From: JANMQK01 sp031370485 | Lineage (GTDB): Bacteria; Acidobacteriota; Polarisedimenticolia; Gp22-AA2 | Length of the DNA: 13,013 nt | Assembly (NCBI GenBank): GCA_031370485.1 | Contig: JANMQK010000009.1 | Location: forward strand, 1-13,013 | Direction: 5' to 3' | Part shown: positions 7,600 to 13,013 of the stretch, piece by piece | How positions within the stretch are numbered: the first letter of the stretch is position 1 | How the letters are laid out: each line of letters begins with the position of its first letter | Notes under the pieces: generated by a model | What the model was told of the DNA's origin: nothing | Seen by the model: the letters and a program-made list of their open reading frames with translations, nothing else | Databases searched by the model: none | Program-made: the position numbers and the translations under genes

Positions 7600-8860
7600 G
7601 GTCTTCAACTGGCACCTCGGACGCGAGATGGAGTACCCGTACCAGGCCGCCTACCCCGAGCGGCAGTTCGCGTTCGTCTTCAACATCAACCGCTGCATCG
7701 CCTGCCAGTCCTGCACCATGGCCTGCAAGTCGACCTGGACCTTCAGCAAGGGGCAGGAGCAGATGTGGTGGGCCAACGTCGAGACCAAGCCCTACGGCGG
7801 CTACCCGCAGGCGTGGGACGTGAAGACGCTGGAGCTTCTGGAGAAGGCCAACCCCGGCGGGCAGGCCTGGACCGGGAAGCCCTCCGGCGATCCGAAGCGC
7901 CCCTACGGGCAGTTCAATGGCAAGACGATTTTCGAAGCGCGCGGGCCCGTCCTTCAACCCGACTCGTCGCGCGTCCTCGGCTACCTGCCGGCCGACACCG
8001 AATGGAACTCGCCCAACATCGGCGAGGACAATCCGGTCGGCGGCAAGGGAGTCCCGCGCAAGCTCCATGCGACCGGCGAGTCGCTGCCGATCCACAAGAC
8101 CTGGTTCTTCTACCTGGCGCGGATCTGCAACCACTGCACCTACCCGGGGTGTCTCGCCGCCTGCCCGCGGAAGGCGATCTACAAGCGGCCCGAGGACGGG
8201 ATCGTCCTGATCGACCAGGAACAGTGCCGTGGCTACAGGAAGTGCGTCGAGGCCTGTCCCTACAAGAAATCGATGTACCGCGGGAACACGCGGGTCTCGG
8301 AGAAATGCATCGCCTGCTACCCCAGGGTCGAGGGGAAGGACCCCGAAAGCGAGGGGGTGCCGATGGAGACCCGCTGTATGGCGGCCTGCATCGGGCAAAT
8401 CCGCATGCAGGGCCTGGTGAAGATGAACCAGGACGGGACCTGGGCGGAGGACCGCAACCATCCTCTTTACTACCTGGTGCACGTCGCGAAGGTGGCGCTG
8501 CCGCTCTACCCGCAGTTCGGCACCGAGCCGAACGGCTACTACATCCCGCCGCGGTGGGTGCCGCGCGACTACCTGAGACAGATGTTCGGCCCCGGTGTTG
8601 ACCAGGCGATCGAGCGCTACATGAACCCCGACCGCGAGCTGCTGGCCGTGCTGCAGCTGTTCCGGCGCTCGAACCGGATCATCTTCCGCTACGAGATCAA
8701 GGAGGGGCCGAAGATCTACGAGGGAGAGATGCGCGGGAAGAAGGTGACGCTCTACAACGACACGGTCATCGCCTACGGCAAGAAGGGGCAGGAGCTCTTC
8801 CGGACGACGGTGGAGGAGCCGATCCACGTCCGCCCCGCCATACACGCGAACTCGATCTAG
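7592..8860 (+). CDS. nxrB: Fe-S beta subunit, NXR/NarH type (three [4Fe-4S], one [3Fe-4S])
   Basis: A 422-residue protein, near the Nitrospira NxrB length. The ATG at 7592 has GGAGGAGG at 7578-7585. From memory, long stretches match NxrB: PYGGYPQ and MWW-x-NVETKP near the N-terminus, ICNHCTYPGCLAACPRKAIY, RVSEKCIACYPR, ETRCMAAC, PLYPQ-x-GTEPNGYYIPPR and RQMFGPGVD. Fifteen cluster Cys are visible: C35, C38, C41, C45; C179, C182, C187, C191; C212, C218, C222; C239, C242; C262, C266. Tyr215 occupies the place where a sixteenth Cys would sit, giving the [3Fe-4S] signature as the Trp does in NarH. The subunit passes electrons between the alpha subunit and the gamma heme b. It has no export signal, so it should travel with alpha through Tat. 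Unlike the Nitrospira and anammox proteins as I remember them, position 45 is Cys rather than Asp. Confidence 0.92.
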   Translation: MSKVFNWHLGREMEYPYQAAYPERQFAFVFNINRCIACQSCTMACKSTWTFSKGQEQMWWANVETKPYGGYPQAWDVKTLELLEKANPGGQAWTGKPSGDPKRPYGQFNGKTIFEARGPVLQPDSSRVLGYLPADTEWNSPNIGEDNPVGGKGVPRKLHATGESLPIHKTWFFYLARICNHCTYPGCLAACPRKAIYKRPEDGIVLIDQEQCRGYRKCVEACPYKKSMYRGNTRVSEKCIACYPRVEGKDPESEGVPMETRCMAACIGQIRMQGLVKMNQDGTWAEDRNHPLYYLVHVAKVALPLYPQFGTEPNGYYIPPRWVPRDYLRQMFGPGVDQAIERYMNPDRELLAVLQLFRRSNRIIFRYEIKEGPKIYEGEMRGKKVTLYNDTVIAYGKKGQELFRTTVEEPIHVRPAIHANSI

Positions 8861-8865
8861 ACCGC

Positions 8866-8882
8866 GCGGCCCCCGCGGCCGC
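8866..8882 (+). repeat. GC-only hairpin between beta subunit and chaperone genes
   Basis: GCGGCC-CCCGC-GGCCGC forms a perfect 6-bp G/C stem with a 5-base loop. It lies 5 bases after the beta-subunit stop and ends one base before the chaperone's GGAGG (8884-8888). There is no T-tract, so it is not a standard terminator. It could protect the upstream mRNA 3' end or reduce translation of the accessory genes, but in such GC-rich DNA chance is a serious alternative. Confidence 0.4.
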
Positions 8883-8893
8883 TGGAGGATGAC

Positions 8894-9736
8894 ATGCCCG
8901 GAACCGAAGCGAAGACCATCACCCCCAAGGCGCGCGGCGCGACCGGCGAGCGCAGCGCCGGCGGCGAGCGCGACATCCGGCGCGAGCGCGACGTGGCGCT
9001 CTGCCGCAGCCTTCTCTACGAGGCGCTGGCGCTCGGATTCCGCCCTCCGACTGCGCACATGACAGAGCGGCTATGCACCGCGGATTCCGTCGAGGCCCTC
9101 GCCGACGCCGCCCTGATGGTTGACGCCGTGCAGCGGACCGATCTCGCCGGGCGCACGCGGCTCCTGGCGCAGACGCGGGAGGCGGGAGACCTCGAGGCGA
9201 TTCAGTCCGCTCACCGGCGCCTCTTCGGCCACACCGTGCGCGGTCCCGTCCCGGCCTACGAGACGGAGTACGGCGAGGACACACTGTTCCAGAAGCCGCA
9301 GGAGATGAGCGACATCGCCGCGTTCCTGCGGGCCTTTGGCCTGGCGCTCGACGCGCGCCGCCACGAGCGGATCGATCACGTCTCCTGCGAGCTGGAGTTC
9401 ATGGCGTTCCTGGCCCGCAAGGAGGCCCATGCGATCGAATCGGGCGACGAGGAGATGCTCGCCGCGACGAAGAACGGGGCGCGGCTCTTCCTCAAGGATC
9501 ACCTGGGGCGATTCGCCCCGTCGTTCGCCCGCCGCGTCATGAACGCCGACCCGGGGGGGACCTACGGCCGCCTGGCGGAGCTCTGCCTCGATTTCGTGAA
9601 GTCCGAGGGCGCGCGCCTCGGCTCGAGCGTGGGACCCGAGATGCTGCGGCTGCGCGCCCCGATCGACGACCGCGCCCCGATGGCCTGCGGCGGCTCCGAC
9701 GGCTGCGCGCCCGGCCCGTGCGGTCCTGACACGTAA
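8894..9736 (+). CDS. TorD/NarJ-like molybdoenzyme chaperone
   Basis: A 280-residue protein. The start has GGAGG at 8884-8888. The first 30 or so residues are Arg/Gly-rich and variable; the helical TorD-like domain begins near CRSLLYEALALGF. The characteristic HRRLFGHTVRGPVPAYETEYG segment, about one third to one half of the way along, matches the LFG...PPYETEYG signature of TorD/DmsD/NarJ-type proteins. It is followed by ELEFMAFLARKEAHA and FLKDHLGRFAPSFARR, also typical. These chaperones hold the cytoplasmic apo-catalytic subunit during Mo-bisMGD insertion and keep it from the Tat translocon until folded; the client here is the alpha subunit two genes upstream. An unusual feature is a C-terminal tail with three Cys (ACGGSDGCAPGPCG), which might bind metal or be redox-active. 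It ends 8 bases before the next start. Confidence 0.87.
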   Translation: MPGTEAKTITPKARGATGERSAGGERDIRRERDVALCRSLLYEALALGFRPPTAHMTERLCTADSVEALADAALMVDAVQRTDLAGRTRLLAQTREAGDLEAIQSAHRRLFGHTVRGPVPAYETEYGEDTLFQKPQEMSDIAAFLRAFGLALDARRHERIDHVSCELEFMAFLARKEAHAIESGDEEMLAATKNGARLFLKDHLGRFAPSFARRVMNADPGGTYGRLAELCLDFVKSEGARLGSSVGPEMLRLRAPIDDRAPMACGGSDGCAPGPCGPDT

Positions 9737-9744
9737 GGAATCCC

Positions 9745-10722
9745 GTGAGCGAGCGTGGCCCTCTGGACGACCGTATCGACTTCCACCCGCGCCTGGTGGA
9801 ACGGACGGTGTGGGCGGCGCTATGCGGACAGCGCGAGATGGCCGCCTTCCAGCGAGGGCGCGAGCCGGCCTACGCGAAAACCGATCCCGACGAGCGTGAC
9901 GCCGCGTTCACGCGCGTCAATTCCGACTGGTTCCTGCGGCTGGCGCTCGACGCTCCGGTGCGGCAGGCCTTCTCCGAGCAGGCCGCGGCGCTCTCCGCCT
10001 TGCTGCGCGTCCTGTTCGTGCCCGTGGATCGCGAGGCGGATCAGGGCGCGGAGCTCTACGTTGCCTCGGCGCAGGAGAGGTCGGTCGTCGTCTCCGTGCG
10101 CCCCGAGGTTCTCGCCGTGCCGGCCCGGGCGCTCGACTTTCTCCGGCGCGAGCTGATGCACATCGCCGACATGCTTGACCCCGCGTTCGAGTACGAGCCC
10201 GCCCTCCCGCCGCAGCCGGCCGGCCCGACGCTCGACCGCCTGCTCCAGGATCGCTACCGCGTCATCTGGGACTGCTCGGTTGATGGCCGGCTCGCCCGGC
10301 GCGGCGTTTGCGCGGCCGACACGCGCGAGAGGCGGGGCCGCGAGTTCGCGGCAGCCTTCGGTTTCCTGGGAGAGAAGACGGGGGAGGCCTTCGCGCGCGT
10401 TTTCGACGGGCCGCGGCCGCGCCATCCCGAGTTCGTGGTCATGGCGACCGACCCGGCGGGCGGCTTTGGCGTGGGCCCCGGGTCGGCGCGGCGGCCAGGC
10501 CGGTGCCCTCTCTGCGGCTGCCCGACCTTCGATTTCGAGCCCGCCCCCGCGGCCCTTCCGGCCGCGGCCCTCACCGCCATCCGCGCCGAGTTTCCTTCCT
10601 GGTGGCCGGAGCAGGGCCTCTGCCCCCAGTGCGCCGACCTCTACCGGGCGCGCGCGATGTCCGATCAGGAGGCCGCAAGCCTCCCCGGGGCAACCCCCGC
10701 GCACCGCGCGGACGGACAGTGA
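9745..10722 (+). CDS. Unknown operon protein with a C-terminal zinc-ribbon-like cysteine cluster
   Basis: A 325-residue protein starting with GTG at 9745, with AAGGA at 9735-9739 overlapping the chaperone stop; this spacing decides the start. I do not recognise a characterised family. Visible features: an N-terminal helical half; a REL-M-H-IADMLDP segment (residues 135-146) that looks like a zincin HExxH with the first His replaced by Arg135; YRVIWDCSVDGRLARRG in the middle; and a C-terminal cysteine set C254-x2-C257-x-C259 and C293-x2-C296, which could bind zinc or an Fe-S cluster. It has no signal peptide or membrane helix, so it is probably cytoplasmic. It lies between the chaperone and the radical SAM gene with only 2 bases to the latter, suggesting a maturation role or a partner or substrate of the radical SAM enzyme. 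That role is inferred from position only. Confidence 0.75.
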   Translation: MSERGPLDDRIDFHPRLVERTVWAALCGQREMAAFQRGREPAYAKTDPDERDAAFTRVNSDWFLRLALDAPVRQAFSEQAAALSALLRVLFVPVDREADQGAELYVASAQERSVVVSVRPEVLAVPARALDFLRRELMHIADMLDPAFEYEPALPPQPAGPTLDRLLQDRYRVIWDCSVDGRLARRGVCAADTRERRGREFAAAFGFLGEKTGEAFARVFDGPRPRHPEFVVMATDPAGGFGVGPGSARRPGRCPLCGCPTFDFEPAPAALPAAALTAIRAEFPSWWPEQGLCPQCADLYRARAMSDQEAASLPGATPAHRADGQ

Positions 10723-10724
10723 TC

Positions 10725-11822
10725 ATGACGCGGCCGGCGGCCACCGGCGAGAGCGGCGGCAGGGAGAAGTTCGCCCGGTCGCCCCTGATTGTCATCTGGG
10801 AGGTCACGCGGTCGTGCGACCTCGCCTGTGTCCACTGCCGGGCGTCGGCGATTGCCGACCGCGAGCCGGGCGAATTGACGACCGCCGAGGGGAAGGCTCT
10901 GATCGGGGAGATCCGCGAGTTCGGCCGTCCCCTCTTCGTCCTGACGGGCGGCGATCCCTTGAAGCGCCCCGACATCCACGACCTGATCGCCCACGCCGCG
11001 AAGACCGGCCTCGTGACCAACCTCAGCCCGAGCGGCACGCCGCTTCTGACCCATGCGGCGCTCCTGCGCGCGCGCGACAGCGGTCTGGCCGGCGTGTCGA
11101 TCAGCCTCGACGGCTCGACCGAGGAGATCCACGACCGCTTCCGCGGCGTGCCGGGGTCGTTCCGCTGGTCGCTCGACGGCGCCGCGGCCGCCACGGCTCT
11201 CGGCCTGAGGCTGCAGATCAATACGACCCTGACGCCCCACAACCTGGACGACCTCCCGGCGATCGCCCACCTCGTCGGCGGGCTCGAGGCGAAGCGCTGG
11301 GTTCTGTTCCTCCTGGTGCCGACCGGCCGGGCGAACGCCGGGCAGCAGGTTTCGCCCGGGCAGATCGAGAAGGTCTTCGAATGGCTCGCCAGGCTGTCGC
11401 GCACCGCCCCGTTCCGGATCAAGACGACCGAGGGGCCGCACTACCGCCGCGTGGCGCTGCAGCAGGGTGCCGCGGACGAGGCGTCGGGCGCGGGGCAGGG
11501 GCATGCCCGCTTCGTCCCCGGGATGAGCGACGGCTCGGGGTTCGTCTTCATCTCGTCGAAGGGGGAGATCCAGCCGAGCGGCTTCCTCCCGGTCACGGCT
11601 GGAAACGTCAAGACCGACTCGCTCGTGAACATCTACCGCGAGCACCCTCTCTTCGTTGTCCTGCGCAACACCGACCTGCTGGAAGGCCGCTGCGGCCGCT
11701 GCGAGTACCGCGAGGTCTGCGGCGGCTCGCGGGCCCGCGCCTTCGCCCTCACCGGCGACTGGCTCGCCGAAGACCCCGCCTGCGCTTACCAGCCCGGCGG
11801 CGACCCCCGTACCCTGCTTTAA
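10725..11822 (+). CDS. Radical SAM/SPASM protein (TIGR04053-like; related to heme and peptide maturases)
   Basis: A 365-residue protein. The ATG at 10725 follows the previous stop (10720-10722) by 2 bases with no clear Shine-Dalgarno sequence, so translation is probably coupled; the same frame is open further upstream, but that part overlaps the previous gene. The AdoMet-cluster motif is C31-x3-C35-x2-C38 (SCDLACVHC). It is followed by the FVLTGGDPLKRPD glycine motif and ISLDGSTEEIHDRFRG of the radical SAM barrel. The C-terminal SPASM-type region holds C323-x2-C326-x5-C332-x20-C353 (CGRCEYREVCGGS...). The layout matches the AhbD/NirJ/PqqE-like group and recalls TIGR04053. In this operon it might modify a tetrapyrrole or a peptide, possibly the neighbouring Cys-rich protein; neither is shown. 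It is the last gene of the run; no terminator with a T-tract is visible after it. Confidence 0.87.
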   Translation: MTRPAATGESGGREKFARSPLIVIWEVTRSCDLACVHCRASAIADREPGELTTAEGKALIGEIREFGRPLFVLTGGDPLKRPDIHDLIAHAAKTGLVTNLSPSGTPLLTHAALLRARDSGLAGVSISLDGSTEEIHDRFRGVPGSFRWSLDGAAAATALGLRLQINTTLTPHNLDDLPAIAHLVGGLEAKRWVLFLLVPTGRANAGQQVSPGQIEKVFEWLARLSRTAPFRIKTTEGPHYRRVALQQGAADEASGAGQGHARFVPGMSDGSGFVFISSKGEIQPSGFLPVTAGNVKTDSLVNIYREHPLFVVLRNTDLLEGRCGRCEYREVCGGSRARAFALTGDWLAEDPACAYQPGGDPRTLL

Positions 11823-11875
11823 GGCGGGCCACCCCGGGACGGCCGGACTCCGAACGCCAGACCGAACCGCTTGAC

Positions 11876-12258
11876 CTGCGCAGCGCCGCTGGACTCTCGC
11901 GGACCTGGCCCGGCGGGCGGGGACGAGCGCGCCCACCCTGCACCGCTACGAAAACGGCTGGGACCGGTTCGAGCTTGACACCCTGAGGAGATTGGCCAGG
12001 GCCCTGGTGAAGAAGCTCTCGCCGCTGTTCTGGGACTGCGACCTGCATGAGTCCGACCTCGCCGATCACGCGGGCTGGGTCCTCGAGCGTGTGCTCACGT
12101 CGGGGAATCGTGACCAGGTGCGGGCCGCCCGGGCTTTTTTCGGCGACGAGGCGGTCCGCCTTGCGGCCGAGCGGCGGGGTGTGGACCGTCGGACCCGCCA
12201 CTTCTGGCGCCTGATTCTGGGGAGGGGAGGCGATGCACCCCAAAGTGATCGGCGCTGA
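11876..12258 (+). pseudogene. HTH/DUF6922-like antitoxin with a broken 5' end
   Basis: In the frame of the stop at 12256-12258 the sequence encodes a Cro/CI-type HTH (LADLARRAGTSAPTLHRYENG, then FELDTLRRLARAL), followed by a domain with LSPLFWDCDLHESDLADHAGWVLERVL and RTRHFWRLIL. That pattern is typical of antitoxins beside AbiEii-type toxins. No ATG, GTG or TTG lies between the in-frame TGA (11872-11874) and the HTH; the first is TTG at 11992, which would delete the HTH. In the neighbouring frame, LRSAAGLS (11876-11899) is what should precede LADLARR, and restoring one TCGC copy at about 11897-11900 joins the two frames. So a 4-bp deletion in a TCGC tandem repeat, or a sequencing error, is likely. 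Even the restored frame shows no good start, so more 5' decay is possible. It overlaps the toxin by 26 bases. Confidence 0.62.
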
Positions 12259-12850
12259 CGGCTGGGCGGTCGTCCGGAAGCTCGTCCGCGCAGGGCGGAC
12301 CTCGGGGTGGGTGCTCGCGGGGGGGACCGGCCTGGCCCTCCAGCTGGGTCACCGGGTCTCGAAGGATCTCGGTTTCTTCCGACCGGGGCCGTTCGACTCC
12401 GCGGAGCTCGCAACAAGGCTCACCCCGATCGGGCGCGTCGCCGTGCAGGGCCGCTCCGCCGGAACCCTGCACGTTGCCCTGGACGGACTCCGCGTGAGCT
12501 TCCTGGCGGCGCAGGCCCCCCTGCTCTTCCCCGGAACGCCGTACCGCGGCCTGGTGGTCGCCGATCCACGCGACATCGCGGTGATGAAGCTGGTCGCGAT
12601 CGGCGGGCGCGGCAGCCGGAAGGACTTCGTGGATCTGTTCTTCTACATTCGATCCGGCGGCTCCCTCGAGGCCGTCTTCGAGATGACGCGCCGTCGGTTC
12701 GCGCGCCTCGACTTCAACGAATACCACCTCCTGCGATCCGTTGTGTACTTCGAGGATGCCGAGACCGAGCCGATGCCTCGGATGCTCCGCCGGGTTTCCT
12801 GGTCCGAGATCAAGAAATCGCTGGTCGCCGAAGCCCGTCGGCTTTCCTGA
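12233..12850 (+). CDS. AbiEii/COG2253-type nucleotidyltransferase toxin-like protein
   Basis: A 205-residue protein with ATG at 12233 and a GGGGAGG-like site just upstream; it overlaps the antitoxin frame by 26 bases, the usual tight pairing of such modules. The N-terminus carries the nucleotidyltransferase signature LAGGTGLALQLGHRVSKD (G30-G31-T32, R41, S43, D45). Later segments are DPRDIAVMKLVAIGGRGSRKDFVDLF (D111, K119, D131, D134), typical of the AbiEii/AbiGii toxin family (PF08843-like). Active relatives usually read S-x-D-[LF]-D-F-F; here the second Asp is Gly47 (SKDLGFF), a single A-to-G change in the codon. That should weaken or abolish metal-dependent nucleotide transfer. Together with the damaged antitoxin this looks like a decaying toxin-antitoxin or phage-defence module. 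Family call firm; activity doubtful. Confidence 0.8.
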   Translation: MHPKVIGADGWAVVRKLVRAGRTSGWVLAGGTGLALQLGHRVSKDLGFFRPGPFDSAELATRLTPIGRVAVQGRSAGTLHVALDGLRVSFLAAQAPLLFPGTPYRGLVVADPRDIAVMKLVAIGGRGSRKDFVDLFFYIRSGGSLEAVFEMTRRRFARLDFNEYHLLRSVVYFEDAETEPMPRMLRRVSWSEIKKSLVAEARRLS

Positions 12851-13013
12851 CCCGGCCGTGCCGTCGGCCCCGCGCGTACCACATTCTGCCGCGCCTGACC
12901 GGCGTGCCGCTCCCGTCGTACCAGCTGCCGCACGCGCTCTTCGTGGTCCGCAAAGCCGCCATCGAGGTCTCCACCCTGGCTGAACCTCCCGTACCTGACG
13001 ACGTTCCTCGTCG
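12851..13013. other. Downstream flank with no recognisable gene
   Basis: After the toxin stop, a plus-strand frame stays open to the window edge (reading AYHILPRLTGVPLPSYQLPHALFVVRK in part across 12874-12960) but has no convincing start or ribosome site, and I recognise no family. It could be a decayed gene or a gene continuing beyond the window. No terminator is evident. Confidence 0.3.

Noticed and set aside
3460..7608. Very long open frame on the minus strand opposite the alpha subunit
   Set aside because: It is an antisense shadow: high-GC codon use on the plus strand removes stops from the opposite strand. Its translation is Arg/Val/Leu-rich with no recognisable domain, while the plus strand encodes a clear molybdoenzyme.
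7550..9058. Minus-strand frame of about 500 codons opposite the beta subunit
   Set aside because: Shadow of the beta-subunit and chaperone genes; low-complexity Arg/Leu/Val composition.
11823..11870. Possible intrinsic terminator after the radical SAM gene
   Set aside because: The segment is GC-rich with partial self-complementarity, but I found no clean stem followed by a T-tract.
10175..11986. Long plus-strand frame overlapping the zinc-ribbon and radical SAM genes
   Set aside because: It is Arg/Pro/Ser-rich with no motifs and out of frame with two well-supported genes. Only its last few codons (LRSAAGLS) matter, as part of the broken antitoxin.

Overview
This is a high-GC bacterial chromosome segment (roughly two thirds G+C by eye). 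It is dominated by one seven-gene plus-strand operon for a periplasmic molybdenum enzyme of the type II DMSO reductase family, whose catalytic and iron-sulfur subunits most resemble the nitrite oxidoreductase (NXR) of Nitrospira and anammox bacteria. The partial CoA-enzyme activase at the left edge and the Tat-exported respiratory enzyme suggest an anaerobe or facultative anaerobe, probably from an uncultured high-GC lineage. No marker gene fixes the taxonomy.

Layout. (1) 1-573: 3' part of a BadF/BcrA/HgdC-type ATPase activator. (2) 595-1143, minus strand: small three-helix membrane protein of unknown function. (3) 1209-1980: decayed remnant of an S41-peptidase-like/TPR protein that has lost its catalytic core. 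(4) 1981-2191: intergenic region with a short hairpin, an FNR/DNR-like palindrome and a correctly spaced -10-like element. (5) 2192-11822: the operon, in the order diheme cytochrome c fused to a heme-b gamma-subunit domain; molybdopterin catalytic subunit with a Tat signal; 107-aa protein; Fe-S beta subunit; TorD/NarJ-like chaperone; zinc-ribbon protein of unknown function; radical SAM/SPASM protein. (6) 11876-12850: a toxin-antitoxin-like pair (HTH/DUF6922-like antitoxin with a broken 5' end, and an AbiEii-type nucleotidyltransferase with an altered catalytic motif). (7) 12851-13013: nothing recognisable.

How the genes fit together. The Tat signal on the alpha subunit should carry the folded alpha-beta pair to the periplasm, with the beta subunit as a passenger without its own signal. 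Electrons would pass from the Mo-bisMGD site through one cluster in alpha and four in beta to heme b in the gamma domain, then to two c-hemes and a soluble periplasmic carrier. There is no NarI-like quinol-oxidising membrane subunit, which again matches NXR-type or chlorate/selenate-type enzymes. The chaperone should insert the cofactor before export. The 107-aa protein, the zinc-ribbon protein and the radical SAM enzyme are probably dedicated accessory or maturation factors of unknown role. Sequence alone cannot say whether the enzyme oxidises nitrite, reduces nitrate, or acts on another oxyanion. The operon architecture, the apparent FNR-type control and the Fe-S ligand pattern are the most interesting parts of the window.
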